Shown here piece by piece: positions 49,158 to 58,581 of a stretch of DNA of 64,000 nt; position 1 is the stretch's first letter, and each line of letters opens with the position of its first letter. A program made the position numbers and the translations under genes. This DNA is from Glycomyces luteolus. Its GTDB lineage: Bacteria > Actinomycetota > Actinomycetes > Mycobacteriales > Micromonosporaceae. Where the stretch lies: the NCBI RefSeq assembly GCF_027622875.1, contig NZ_JAPZVP010000003.1, forward strand, positions 254,627 through 318,626. The letters run 5' to 3'. The notes beneath the pieces are model-generated. The model saw nothing but the letters and a program-made list of their open reading frames with translations. It had not been told where the DNA came from and did not search any database.

Positions 49158-50081
49158 ATGTCTGATCTCCACGTCGTCCTCGGCGCCACCGGCGCCATCG
49201 GCAGCGCCGTCGTCGCCGAGCTCACCGCGCGCGGGCACACCGTTCGCGCCGTCAGCCGCAACCCCGAAGGCCCCCAGGGCTTCCGCGCGGACATCACCAC
49301 CGCCGAGGGCGCCACGTCGGCCTGCGCCGACGCCGCCGTCGTCTACCAGTGCGCGCAGCCGCCCTACGCCGCGTGGGCCAAGGAGTTCGTCGGCCTCACC
49401 GACACGGTCCTCACCGGAGTCGAGAAGGCCGGGGCGCGGCTCGTCATGGCCGACAACCTCTACATGTACGGACCCGTCGACGGGCCGATGCACGAGGACC
49501 TGCCGTACGCGGCCGCCTTCCCGAAGGGCCGGGCCCGCGTCCGGGTCGCCGAGATGATCCTCAACGCCCACAAGGAAGGCCGCATCCGCGCCGCCCTCGG
49601 CCGCGCCTCCGACTACTTCGGACCCGGGGGCATGAACACCGTCCTCGGCCCCCCGATCTTCGCCGCCGCGGCCGCCGGGAAGACCGCCCGCTGGCTCGGC
49701 GAACCCGACGAGCCGCACACCGTCTCCTACCTCCCCGACGTCGCCGCCGGCCTCGTCGCCCTGGGCGAGAACCCCAAGGCCGACGGCTACGCCTGGCACC
49801 TGCCGGTCGGGCCGCCCGTCACCGGCGACGAGTTCCTCGCGCTCGTCTGGAAAGCCGCTGGAACCAAGGCCAAGAGCGCCGCCCTCGGCCGGGGCCTGCA
49901 GCGCCTCGTCGGCGTATTCAACCCGATCGTCAAGGAGCTCGGCGAGACCTGGTACCAGCGCGACCGCGCCTGGATCGTCGACGACACCGCGTTCCGCGCC
50001 GCCTTTCCCGACCGCGTCCAGGTCACCCCGCACGAAGAGGCGGTCGCGCGGACCATGACCTGGTTCAAGCAGCACGCCTGA
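49158..50081 (+). CDS. NAD-dependent epimerase/NmrA-type reductase
   Basis: 307 residues from the ATG after AGGAG. LHVVLGATGAIGSAVVAELT binds NAD(P); RLVMADNLYMYGPVDGPMHE has the Y of the extended-SDR active site and TVSYLPDVAAGLVALGE is typical. Sugar or small-molecule epimerase/reductase of unknown substrate, controlled by the divergent TetR gene. Confidence 0.85.
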   Translation: MSDLHVVLGATGAIGSAVVAELTARGHTVRAVSRNPEGPQGFRADITTAEGATSACADAAVVYQCAQPPYAAWAKEFVGLTDTVLTGVEKAGARLVMADNLYMYGPVDGPMHEDLPYAAAFPKGRARVRVAEMILNAHKEGRIRAALGRASDYFGPGGMNTVLGPPIFAAAAAGKTARWLGEPDEPHTVSYLPDVAAGLVALGENPKADGYAWHLPVGPPVTGDEFLALVWKAAGTKAKSAALGRGLQRLVGVFNPIVKELGETWYQRDRAWIVDDTAFRAAFPDRVQVTPHEEAVARTMTWFKQHA

Positions 50082-50154
50082 TTCCTCCGAAATGCACCAG
50101 AACACCCGAATTACTCCGTAGACTGCGCACACTCACGTACGCATTGGAGGCGTC

Positions 50155-50469
50155 ATGACGCAGGACTACGGACCGCGCGCGCAGGTCGACGGGGCCAGAG
50201 AGATGAACGGGACCGCGATCGCGGCCTTCGTGTTCTCAGTCGTGGGGCTGTGCTGGCCGCTGGGCCTCCTCGGGCTCATCCTCGGCTACGTCGCGAAGAG
50301 CCAGATCAAGTCCCGCGACAACTCCGGCAGCGGCCTCGCCACGGCGGCGATCGTCCTCGGTTGGATCACGGTCCTCGGCTTCATCATCTTCGCCATCGCG
50401 CTGGCCGTGGGCGGCTGGGACGCCTGGATGGACCGCGTGAACGACTACAAGGACGACTACAACAACTAG
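50155..50469 (+). CDS. DUF4190 small membrane protein
   Basis: 104 residues, two membrane helices (IAAFVFSVVGLCWPLGLLGL and LATAAIVLGWITVLGFIIFA) around GYVAKSQIKSRDNSGSGLA, the DUF4190 pattern, and an acidic C-terminal tail. Function unknown in the family. TAGACT and a GGAGG site precede the ATG. Confidence 0.85.
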   Translation: MTQDYGPRAQVDGAREMNGTAIAAFVFSVVGLCWPLGLLGLILGYVAKSQIKSRDNSGSGLATAAIVLGWITVLGFIIFAIALAVGGWDAWMDRVNDYKDDYNN

Positions 50470-50479
50470 GCCCGCCCAA

Positions 50480-50509
50480 ACGGCCCACCTGGCGGACCAG
50501 ATGGGCCGT
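50480..50509. terminator. 13-bp hairpin between convergent genes
   Basis: ACGGCCCACCTGG pairs with CCAGATGGGCCGT (one mismatch) around a 4-nt loop. Confidence 0.75.
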
Positions 50510-50524
50510 ACGAGCCTGCGTCCC

Positions 50525-51211
50525 CTAAGGGGCGGGGCTGCACTTCGGGGTGATGCCGAACGTGTACCCCTTCGCCGCGAGCTGCGGCAGCGCGATCTCC
50601 AGCGCCTCCACGGTCTGCGAGCGGTCGCCGCCGCCGTCGTGCATGAGCACCACGTCGCCCGGGGTGGCCCCGAGCAGCACGTTCACGATCGCGTCCACGC
50701 CCGGCCTCGACCAGTCCTTGGTGTCCTCGTTCCACATCTGCCGCTGGAGACCTGCCCCGGTGATAGCCTGGTTGACCGTGGTGTTGTGGGCCCCGTACGG
50801 CGGGCGGAAGCAGTTCACTTCGGCGCCGAAGCTTTCGAGCAGGGTCTGGGTGCGGCCGATCTGCGAGTCCATCTGTGCGCGCGTCAGCGTCGTCATGTCG
50901 GGGTGGTCCCAGGAGTGGTTGCCGAGCGCGTGCCCGGCCGCCAGGACGGCGCGGGAGCGGGCGGGGTCGCGCTGGGCGTTCTGGCCGAGCTGGAAGAACG
51001 TCGCCTTGGCGTTGTTCGCCTCGAGGACGGCGAGGATCTCGTCGGTGTAGGTCCCGCCGGGGCCGTCGTCGAAGGTGAGGAAGATCTGGCCGTTCCAGGG
51101 GTCGTCGGCGGCGACGGGGGCCGGTGCCGGGGCGGCGTGCGCCGGGACGGAGAGGAGGAGGGAGCCGATGACCGCCGCGGCGGCGGCCACCATGAAGCGA
51201 AGATGTTTCAT
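50525..51211 (-). CDS. Secreted polysaccharide deacetylase (CE4, NodB domain)
   Basis: 228 residues from the ATG at 51211. Sec signal (about 1-27, hydrophobic core and AHA-A). NodB motifs: TFDDGPGGTYTDEI (metal Asp), HSWDHPDM (metal His residues), RPPYGAHN and LMHDGGGDRS with the catalytic His. Removes N-acetyl groups from peptidoglycan, chitin oligomers or xylan. No obvious ribosome site, so the start is a little uncertain. Confidence 0.88.
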   Translation of the reverse strand: MKHLRFMVAAAAAVIGSLLLSVPAHAAPAPAPVAADDPWNGQIFLTFDDGPGGTYTDEILAVLEANNAKATFFQLGQNAQRDPARSRAVLAAGHALGNHSWDHPDMTTLTRAQMDSQIGRTQTLLESFGAEVNCFRPPYGAHNTTVNQAITGAGLQRQMWNEDTKDWSRPGVDAIVNVLLGATPGDVVLMHDGGGDRSQTVEALEIALPQLAAKGYTFGITPKCSPAP

Positions 51212-51309
51212 GCGAACATCGTGGCGGGACTTCCGTTGTGGCGCAACGAGGGAGTTATCACCTAAGTCGCATGTGTCCTCAGGCAACCAAGCGGCAGTGC
51301 CGGAGCGTA

Positions 51310-52101
51310 TCAGCCGCCGGGGAGTTCGCCGCCGCGCTCGGCCGCGGCGGCCACGGCCGCTCGGATCGCCTCGTCCACATTCGACGCGTCGAGCGATGCC
51401 AGCGCGGCCTCGGTGGTACCGCCGGGGGTGGCGATCCGGTCCAGGAGCGCGGCGGGCGGCTCGTCCGAGTCCTGCAGGTGGAGGCAGGCGCCGAGGAGCA
51501 TCTGGTCGACCAGGACGCGGGCGGCGACCGGGTCCATGCCGCCGTCGACCGCGGCGTTCGTCATCGCGTCGGCGAGGTAGTAGAGGAACGCGGGGCCCGA
51601 ACCGCCAACGGCCGTAATGAGATCCATCATGGACTCGTCGGCGATCACGGTGACCCCGATGCGGTCGAACAGGTCCTCGATCTCGGTCAGGTCGGTGCCC
51701 TCGGGCGCGGCCAGCGCGGTGGCGGCCCGGCGGGCGCGGGCGGCGATGTTGGTCATGGCGCGGACGGCCGTGATGCCCTTGGGGAGCCGTTCGGTGAGCT
51801 TGGCGAGGGGGACGCCGGCGGCGAGGGAGACGACGACCGTTTCCGGTTCGAGGTGGGGGCCGATCGCGGAGAGTAGGGGCCCGACGGCGACGGGCGGCAC
51901 GGCGACGAGCACGACGTCGGCTTCGGCGACCGCGCTGGGGTTGTCGGTGCCGACCTCGACGCCGTACGCGTCGGCGAGTGTGGCGGCGCGTTCGGCGGGC
52001 AGGGCGGTGGCCCAGATCTGGGCGGGCGGCAGGCCGGAGTCGAGGAGTCCGGCGAGCACGGCCTCGCCGAGATGTCCGACGCCGAGCAGCGCGATGTCCA
52101 T
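51310..52101 (-). CDS. proC: Pyrroline-5-carboxylate reductase
   Basis: 263 residues, normal length. N-terminal IALLGVGHLGEAVLAGLL binds NAD(P)H; the family signature is AVGGSGPAFLYYLADAMTNA plus TPGGTTEAALASLD. Last step of proline synthesis. Monocistronic; neighbours are unrelated. The consensus motif GxGNMG reads GVGHLG. Confidence 0.93.
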   Translation of the reverse strand: MDIALLGVGHLGEAVLAGLLDSGLPPAQIWATALPAERAATLADAYGVEVGTDNPSAVAEADVVLVAVPPVAVGPLLSAIGPHLEPETVVVSLAAGVPLAKLTERLPKGITAVRAMTNIAARARRAATALAAPEGTDLTEIEDLFDRIGVTVIADESMMDLITAVGGSGPAFLYYLADAMTNAAVDGGMDPVAARVLVDQMLLGACLHLQDSDEPPAALLDRIATPGGTTEAALASLDASNVDEAIRAAVAAAAERGGELPGG

Positions 52102-52168
52102 GTCCTCACCTCCGTGTCAGCGCTCCACAGCCCGAAATCTACGGGCCGGGTCTCCCGGGTTCCGGGAT

Positions 52169-52675
52169 TCAGGGGAAATGCCGTTCAGTGCGTATGCAGG
52201 CGTCGCGCATGGCGGCGGCGAACCGGTCGGTGGCGCGCGATTGCAGGAATCGCACGACGGGTCCTCCGAGGCGGGCGGCGGCGGTGCCGGGCCGGGAGAA
52301 GGACCGCACGGTGAAGTGGACGCGGCCGTCGACCGCTTCGAGCAGGAACGCGGCTTCGCCCCGTTCGGGATGGCCGGGCATGGAGCCGTATCCGAACCCG
52401 ACCCTATCGGGTGTCTCCTCGGCCCACACCACCTGGCACGGAATATGCAGGACCCCGGCGAAGCGGAGTCGCACTTCGACCCCGGGCGCGGCGCGTGCGG
52501 CGGTGGCCTCGGGGTGCAGGCCGCACCGTTCGTGGAGGCCCCAGGTCATGAGGAGCTCGGCGGCGTCGTGCAGGGTCGCGTCGAGGTCGGCGGTGCGCTC
52601 GAGGTGGCGGTAGCCGGGCGGGAGCGGCCCGGCGCGGGTCGCGCCCGCTTCGGGGTAGTTGACCTTGTATGCCAC
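52169..52675 (-). CDS. DUF1990 (SRPBCC-fold) protein
   Basis: 168 residues from a GTG one base past the stop of the GNAT gene. VNYPEAGATRAGPLPPGYRH at the start, then VLHIPCQVVWAEETPDRVGF and HPERGEAAFLLEA match DUF1990. Function unknown. Coupled with the preceding acetyltransferase. Confidence 0.85.
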   Translation of the reverse strand: MAYKVNYPEAGATRAGPLPPGYRHLERTADLDATLHDAAELLMTWGLHERCGLHPEATAARAAPGVEVRLRFAGVLHIPCQVVWAEETPDRVGFGYGSMPGHPERGEAAFLLEAVDGRVHFTVRSFSRPGTAAARLGGPVVRFLQSRATDRFAAAMRDACIRTERHFP

Positions 52676-52676
52676 G

Positions 52677-53204
52677 TCAGTCGTCCAGTTCGGGGTTGAG
52701 GACCTGGAAGAGCAGGTGGTCCTGCCATTTCCCGGCGATCTTGAGATAGACGGGGGCCATGCCGATCGGCTCGAAGCCGTTGCGCTGCAGCACCTTCTGC
52801 GAGGCGTAGTTGTCGACGAGGGTCTCGGCCTGCACCCGGGCGAGGCCGAGGTCCTTGAACGCCAGCCGCTTTGCGAGCCGCACGGCCTCGGTCGCGATCC
52901 CGCGCCCGGCCGCGGACTTCGCCACCCAGTACCCGATGCTGCACGAGCGGAAGTAGGGCCCGCGCACGATCGAGTTGAGGAAGATCTGGCCGACGAACCT
53001 GCCGTCGTCCTCAATGGCGTACGTGAGGCCGACGCCGGCCTCGGCCCTGGCGAACGCCGCTTCGATCTCGGTCCGCACGCCCTCGGCCGCGAACGCGGCC
53101 TCGCCCCGGTCGGGCTCCCAGGGCGCCAGGTAGTCCCGGCCTTCGCGGCGCAGCGCGGCGATCGCCTCGGCATCGGCGAGGGCGATGGGACGAATGGTGA
53201 TCAT
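52677..53204 (-). CDS. RimJ/RimL-type GNAT acetyltransferase
   Basis: 175 residues from the ATG at 53204. SIGYWVAKSAAGRGIATEAV is the acetyl-CoA loop (R/Q-x-x-G-x-A), with ALRREGRDYLAPWEPDRGEA and LNRN-type end QRNGFEPIGMAPVYLKIAGK, as in ribosomal-protein or drug acetyltransferases. Upstream of and coupled to the DUF1990 gene. Confidence 0.88.
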   Translation of the reverse strand: MITIRPIALADAEAIAALRREGRDYLAPWEPDRGEAAFAAEGVRTEIEAAFARAEAGVGLTYAIEDDGRFVGQIFLNSIVRGPYFRSCSIGYWVAKSAAGRGIATEAVRLAKRLAFKDLGLARVQAETLVDNYASQKVLQRNGFEPIGMAPVYLKIAGKWQDHLLFQVLNPELDD

Positions 53205-53356
53205 GACTTGATTCTGCCGTGTCGCGAGCGCATTGGGGGTACGGGTGCGGACATCGACGCTCCCCGATGGGAGCGCGCTTGCGGCATACTGTTCTGCAAC
53301 TCTTGCGGAACCGCCCCCGAACGACATTCCAGAGCGACACGGCAACGGAGCCACCA

Positions 53357-55438
53357 GTGCCCGGAGACGAAGCAGGCAACGCCGAACCGAACCCGACCGG
53401 ATCATCTGAAGACGAGACCCCCGCGACCCCGCCGACGGCACCGCCCGAAGGGGAGCGGCTTGACGCGTCCGCCGTGGCGCGCATCGTGGACGAGGCGCTG
53501 TCCGCCTGGGCGCCGCCCCCGCCCGCGATGTACCTGGGCGGGGCCGCGGTGACCATCGGCGGCCTGCTGGGCGCGCTCATCCAGCTGCTCATCGGCACCG
53601 CCCCGCAGCCGTGGAGCACGGTACTCGTCGCCATCGGCATCGGCATCATCATCGTCCAGCTGCTGTGGAGCCTGTTCCGGGTCGGCACCGGCAGGCGCAC
53701 CGCGAGGTTCACCGGCTTCGCCATCGTCGTCTTCGCGGTCGTCTGCTCCTTCATCCTCGGCTTCATCCTGCGCCCCATGGCCCTGCGGATCTACGACCAG
53801 CACTACTCCTGCGCCGACCCGGTAGAGCTCACGGTCCTCGTCCCGGCCGACGGCGCCGCCTGGTTCCAGGAGTCGATCACCGAGTTCAACCGCGAGTACG
53901 GCGAGGGCGACTGCCGCGCGGCGAACGTGACCGCCTACAGCGCGCCGTGGCCCGAGGTCGAGAAGGCGATGGCCCAGGGCTGGCAGCCGCCGCAGGACGG
54001 CGAGGAGGGGACCTTCGAGGCGCTGCGCGACGTCGGGCCCCGCCCCCATTTCTGGATCGCCGAGTCGCAGACCCAGGTCGAGCTGGCGGACGAGAAGCTG
54101 AGCGACAACGACTCAGGGGTCAACTACGAGGTCTTCGAACCCAAAGACGCCGAACCGATCGGCCGGACGCCGCTCGTGCTGGCCGTTCCGGAGGCGGTGC
54201 TCGACACGCACGGGTTCAACGGCGGCCTCCAGACCACCGACAGGGCGCTGCACGAGCTCATCGTCGAACTCGGCGACGCGTACGCCACGCCGGTGCTCAG
54301 GTCCGACCCGGCGGCGTCCACCACCGGGCTGCTCTTCTTCCGCTCGCTCTACGACGAGGGCTCGGCCGCACTCGCGGAGAGCCGACTCGCCGGCGCGGCG
54401 GCGGCGACGGGCATCGCCTTGGCCCCCAGCGACACCGACCTGCTGTGCGAGGTCCGCCGCACCCAGGGGGCGATCCCCTACGCGGCGGTGCTCACCACCG
54501 AGATGGCGCTGGCGCACTACAACACAGGAAAGGCCCTCGGCGACGACTGCCCTGGCGCCGATGATGAGCACTCGGGGCTCGTGCCCGTCTACAGCACCGG
54601 GCTGGGCGCGCTCGACTACCAAGGGGTCCGGCTCGACTGGACCGGCGACCCCTGGGCCGGGCGGCGAACGGCCGTGGCCGACGCCCTGCAGTCCTGGCTC
54701 GCGGGAGAGAGCAGCGACGCGTACCCGGAGGCCCTGAGCATGCGCAGTGAAGACTACGAACGCGACGCGCTGGCGGGGGACTACCGCTTCGACACCGGCT
54801 TCGAGGCCGAAGCCGATCCGCTCAGCGCCGACGGGTTCACCACGTTGCAAGGCCGCTATGGAAGCAGCCGCCTGCCGACCACCGTGCTGCTCGCCGTGGA
54901 CAATTCGGCATCGATGAACGAGGAGGCGGGCGGCGGCCGGTCCCGCTTCGAGCTCGCGAGCGACGGCGTGGTCACGGCACTGGACTACCTCGGCGTCAAC
55001 GACGAGGATCAAGCAGCACTGTGGACGTTTCCGGTCAAGGGGTCCGGCTCGCACGCACCGGTGTTCGACATGACCGCCGATCCGCCCGAGGACGTCGCGG
55101 AGCTCCTGCGGTCCAACGGGACGGGCGAAGGGGTCGACCTCCACCAGACCATGGTCGACGGGATCGCCGAACTCGACGCGGCCGGCCCGGACGAGGGGTC
55201 CAGCGCGATGGTGGTGATCACCGACGGGGCCAACCTCGACCGTTCCGACACCACAGTGGATGAGGTGCGCGAGGTGCTGGCCGAGCACCAGGCCAACCTG
55301 TACCTGATCGCGGTCGGCGATGTCGCCTGCCGGTCGGCGGTCTTCGCCGAGCTTGACGAGGACCCTCGGGTGACCTGCCTCGAGGCCGAGGAGGAACCCT
55401 TCGACAGCCTGTTCAACCAGTTGTGGAGCGGCAGGTGA
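53357..55438 (+). CDS. Membrane protein with substrate-binding-like and von Willebrand A domains
   Basis: 693 residues if started at the GTG at 53357 (CGGAG upstream); starts at 53267 or 53219 extend it, but that DNA lacks coding third-position bias. An acidic N-terminal region (1-45) is followed by three membrane helices (about 58-139), an extracytoplasmic substrate-binding-like domain (about 150-490; LTVLVPADGAAWFQESITEF, then DPAASTTGLLFFRSLYD), and a VWA domain (about 508-690) with MIDAS DNSAS at Asp515 and ITDGANLD. Binds a ligand outside the cell and may show it to a partner; no transporter is present. Confidence 0.82.
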   Translation: MPGDEAGNAEPNPTGSSEDETPATPPTAPPEGERLDASAVARIVDEALSAWAPPPPAMYLGGAAVTIGGLLGALIQLLIGTAPQPWSTVLVAIGIGIIIVQLLWSLFRVGTGRRTARFTGFAIVVFAVVCSFILGFILRPMALRIYDQHYSCADPVELTVLVPADGAAWFQESITEFNREYGEGDCRAANVTAYSAPWPEVEKAMAQGWQPPQDGEEGTFEALRDVGPRPHFWIAESQTQVELADEKLSDNDSGVNYEVFEPKDAEPIGRTPLVLAVPEAVLDTHGFNGGLQTTDRALHELIVELGDAYATPVLRSDPAASTTGLLFFRSLYDEGSAALAESRLAGAAAATGIALAPSDTDLLCEVRRTQGAIPYAAVLTTEMALAHYNTGKALGDDCPGADDEHSGLVPVYSTGLGALDYQGVRLDWTGDPWAGRRTAVADALQSWLAGESSDAYPEALSMRSEDYERDALAGDYRFDTGFEAEADPLSADGFTTLQGRYGSSRLPTTVLLAVDNSASMNEEAGGGRSRFELASDGVVTALDYLGVNDEDQAALWTFPVKGSGSHAPVFDMTADPPEDVAELLRSNGTGEGVDLHQTMVDGIAELDAAGPDEGSSAMVVITDGANLDRSDTTVDEVREVLAEHQANLYLIAVGDVACRSAVFAELDEDPRVTCLEAEEEPFDSLFNQLWSGR

Positions 55439-56847
55439 CCGGGCATTGGAGGTCCCGCTTGCGGATGTCCCGCCGGACCGTCTTCGAGCTGGCCGGCGCG
55501 GCGGTCGCGGCGGGCGCGATCGGCGGCGCCTACTGGCTCGGCAACCGCGAGACCGAAAGGGAATGGGAAGACCTCGACGGGAAGCCGCTGCAGCTGCTGG
55601 CCGCACGCGACGACACCGCGAACGGCCAGCGCAGGCTCCTCGTCGACCAGTGGAACGCCTGGCACGGCGACCACCCCGTCGAGATGGTGGAGCTGTCGCC
55701 GATCGCCGACCTCCAGTACAGCGCGATCCACGCCGCGTTGCAGTCCGAGGACCCGGACGTCGACGTGGTGGACCTCGACATCCCATGGGTCGCCGAGTTC
55801 GCGTCGGCGGGCCGCCTCGAACCGCTCGACGGCATCGACACCGGCGGGTTCCTGGAGCGGCCCTTGGAGGCCGGGCGCTTCGAGGGCGAGCTGTACGCGC
55901 TGCCGTTCAACACGAATGTGGGGATGCTGTACTACCGCAAGCACATCGACCCCGAGTCGGACCCCGACTACCGCAACGGCGTCCTTACCGAGCTGGAGGC
56001 GTCGTCGATCCGGACCTGGGACGATCTGCGGAGGACCATCGGCTGGATCCTGCGGGAGGACAACGGGTTCACCGGCGGCATCGCGATGCAGCTGGCGTCG
56101 TACGAGGGGTTCACGGTCAACGTCTGGGAGTACCTGCTGGCCAACGGCATCGATGTCGCGGATGACACCGGCATGATCGGCTTCGGCCCGCGGTCCGATG
56201 CCGTCGGCCTGCTCGAGGACCTCTGGAGCGACCTGTGGGAGCCGGTGCGGCAGAACAAGTGGACGGTGCTGCCTGCCGCGGTGCAGCACAACGAGGACGA
56301 GTCGCTCGCGGCCTTCCAGGCGGGGCTGACGCCGTTCCTGCGGCACTGGCCGCAGGCGATCCGGACGCTGGAGTCGTGCGAGGCGTTCGCGGCGGCCGGA
56401 TCGGACGTGCCGTTCGAGGTGGGCGTGGTGCCGATGCCGGGCGGCGTGCTCGGCGGCGGGAGCCTCGCCGTGAGCGCGTACTCGAAGCGCAAGAACGTCT
56501 CCCGGGCGCTGATCGAGTTCCTTACGGGCCCGACGAGCCAGCAGCTCCTGTTCGACCGCGGCGGGTTCGCGGCGACGCGGCCGGAACCGTACTTCGACGC
56601 CATGGCGCAGGTCGCGAGCGGGGTGGCGGACGGGGACTGCGAGTCGATCGGCGGCCCGCGGCGCGAGGCCGGCGCGATGTACGAGGCGCTGACCGGCGAG
56701 GGGCCGGGCCAGCGCCCCGAGGTGGACCGGTATGCGCAGTTCAGCTACGCGTTCCGCGACGAGCTGTACGGCAGGCTCGCGAATGACGACGCCCCGGATT
56801 TCAGCGGGCTCGAGCGTCGGCTCGAGCGGGCCGTCGAGGGCAAGTGA
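55435..56847 (+). CDS. Extracellular solute-binding protein, partner of the VWA protein
   Basis: 470 residues; the GTG overlaps the previous stop (GTGA). N-terminal RRTVFELAGAAVAAGAIGGA follows an Arg-Arg pair, so it is a Tat-like signal or an anchor. Family 1 sugar-type fold: DVVDLDIPWVAEFASAGRLE, ALPFNTNVGMLYYRK and FPLTEFLTGPTSQQLLFD-like end. No permease or ATPase adjoins it. With the upstream gene it forms a two-protein surface complex of unknown role. Confidence 0.82.
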   Translation: MTGHWRSRLRMSRRTVFELAGAAVAAGAIGGAYWLGNRETEREWEDLDGKPLQLLAARDDTANGQRRLLVDQWNAWHGDHPVEMVELSPIADLQYSAIHAALQSEDPDVDVVDLDIPWVAEFASAGRLEPLDGIDTGGFLERPLEAGRFEGELYALPFNTNVGMLYYRKHIDPESDPDYRNGVLTELEASSIRTWDDLRRTIGWILREDNGFTGGIAMQLASYEGFTVNVWEYLLANGIDVADDTGMIGFGPRSDAVGLLEDLWSDLWEPVRQNKWTVLPAAVQHNEDESLAAFQAGLTPFLRHWPQAIRTLESCEAFAAAGSDVPFEVGVVPMPGGVLGGGSLAVSAYSKRKNVSRALIEFLTGPTSQQLLFDRGGFAATRPEPYFDAMAQVASGVADGDCESIGGPRREAGAMYEALTGEGPGQRPEVDRYAQFSYAFRDELYGRLANDDAPDFSGLERRLERAVEGK

Positions 56848-56848
56848 C

Positions 56849-57364
56849 TCAGGGCCGCAGGCCGAGCGTGTACCAGTCGAGGACGCGGCCGTCGGGTTCG
56901 CTGCGGCGCTGCAGGTACGTGAAGCCCGCACGGGCGGCGACCGCCGCCGAGCGGGCGTTCGCCGGTTCGCAGCGGATGACCGCTTCGGTGCAGCCGATCC
57001 GGGCGGCGTAGGTGCAGGCGAGGCGCACCGCGCGGGTGGCGAGGCCGCGGCCGCGCCACTGCGGGTAGAGGCCGTAGGCGAGGTTGGCCTGGCCCTCGCG
57101 CAGGTAGTACTGGCCGGTCTGGACGTCCACGGTTCCGGCGAGCGCCAGGCCTGGCTCGGCGCGGATGCCGAAGTTGTGGAAGGGCCCGCCCTCGCGCCAC
57201 CACCGGGCGCAGGCGTCGAGGTAGTCGCGCAGGCCCTGCGCAGTTGCGGGATCGCCGCTGAGCCAGCGCACCATCTCCTCGTCCTCCCCCGCGTAGTGGG
57301 CCTCGAAGTCGGCGGGGCCGAGCGGGAGGAGCGTGACCGTGCCGTCGGTGAGCGCCTCGTGCAT
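56849..57364 (-). CDS. RimJ/RimL-type GNAT acetyltransferase
   Basis: 171 residues from the ATG at 57364. LAYGLYPQWRGRGLATRAVR is the acetyl-CoA loop; EAVIRCEPANARSAAVAARA and GFTYLQRRSEPDGRVLDWYT follow the GNAT order. Acceptor unknown. Its stop is one base from that of the convergent solute-binding gene. Confidence 0.85.
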   Translation of the reverse strand: MHEALTDGTVTLLPLGPADFEAHYAGEDEEMVRWLSGDPATAQGLRDYLDACARWWREGGPFHNFGIRAEPGLALAGTVDVQTGQYYLREGQANLAYGLYPQWRGRGLATRAVRLACTYAARIGCTEAVIRCEPANARSAAVAARAGFTYLQRRSEPDGRVLDWYTLGLRP

Positions 57365-57404
57365 ACCACCAGACTGGCGCAGTTCACGCCCTCCCGCAAC
57401 GGAT

Positions 57405-58403
57405 TCAGCGGGCGCGTCGCAACGCCCGCCAACCGAGCGCCGCGACGAGGAGCGTCGCGGCCGTGTTGTGCGCGTACTTCGCGAACGGTGCCACGTCGCC
57501 GATCGGCGTCGCCAGGAAGCCGGTGAGCGCCTGCGAGAGCAGCGCGCCGACCGCGATGGCGGTGACCTGGCGGGGGCCCCACGCGGCCGAACGCGCGAAG
57601 TGCGCGGCTCCGACACCCATGGCGCACAGCACGGCCGCGGTGATGGCGACGCCGGTCCAGGTCTCGTACAGCCCGAACGAGAACACCGCCGCGGCGGAGG
57701 CGACGATGAGCACCCACAGGGGCGGGACGCGCCGCTCGACGCGTTCGGCCTTTCTGCGGCCGAACAGGAACGCGAGGACGACCAGTGCCGCGGCCATCGC
57801 GCCGGCGCCCGCGAGCTGCCCGGCGGAGGCGTGGTCCGACTCGGTCCGGTAGTGCCAGTCGAGGACCGCCCAGGCCCCGGCCGCGTACAGCAGGACCGTG
57901 ACCACCAGCCCGAACGGGCGCAGCCACGGTCGGTCGGCGAGGCGCGGCGCGAGGCCCTCGACGAGCGCGATCGGCGCGGCGAAGCTCATGATCATGTGCC
58001 CGATCACGAATGTCAGCGCGGACGAGGCGGCGAGCCCGAACGCGGGGATCCAGGTCGGGCCGACGAGGTCCTGCCAGTAGTCGATGCCGCGGTAGTCCGT
58101 GGAGAACATCGACTGGTCGATGACCCCGGCCTGCACGACGCCGAGCGCGGCGGCGATCGCGAGTACGCCGCCCCAGCCGATGCCGAAGCGGCGGGCGGCC
58201 TCGCGCAGGAGCAGCGCGGGGGCGCCGTAGAGCGGGATGAAGATGAACAGCCCTGCGAGCAGCGCGAGCGGGTTCCCGGTGGTGTCGTCGTAGCCGACCA
58301 GGCTCTCGGCCGCGATCGGCGAGAGCACGAGGAGCGCGAGGACCGGGAGCAACCGGATCGGGCCGGGCCGCCGCGGCGACGCGAGGGAGGTGGTGGTTTC
58401 CAT
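57405..58403 (-). CDS. Polytopic membrane protein
   Basis: 332 residues from the ATG at 58403, about nine hydrophobic segments (GGVLAIAAALGVVQAGVIDQ, LTFVIGHMIMSFAAPIALVE, LVVTVLLYAAGAWAVLDWHY and others). No family recognised. Divergent from the two-component system at 58582 by 178 bp, so it is a likely target of that system. Nothing suggests a transporter motif or catalytic residue. Confidence 0.75.
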   Translation of the reverse strand: METTTSLASPRRPGPIRLLPVLALLVLSPIAAESLVGYDDTTGNPLALLAGLFIFIPLYGAPALLLREAARRFGIGWGGVLAIAAALGVVQAGVIDQSMFSTDYRGIDYWQDLVGPTWIPAFGLAASSALTFVIGHMIMSFAAPIALVEGLAPRLADRPWLRPFGLVVTVLLYAAGAWAVLDWHYRTESDHASAGQLAGAGAMAAALVVLAFLFGRRKAERVERRVPPLWVLIVASAAAVFSFGLYETWTGVAITAAVLCAMGVGAAHFARSAAWGPRQVTAIAVGALLSQALTGFLATPIGDVAPFAKYAHNTAATLLVAALGWRALRRAR

Positions 58404-58581
58404 GCTCTCGACGCTATGGGCGGGAGCTGGTCCGGGGCATCGGTTGTCGGTAGCGAACGGCCCGTCCAAGGCATCGCGCCGCGGGCCCGGGGCGCGACCG
58501 ACGGACCGCGCGGGCCGACGAAAGTATCGGATCGGTCGCCGATCCTCGCTTCCGAAGCCCGGGGCGGATAGGTTCGGGCCC

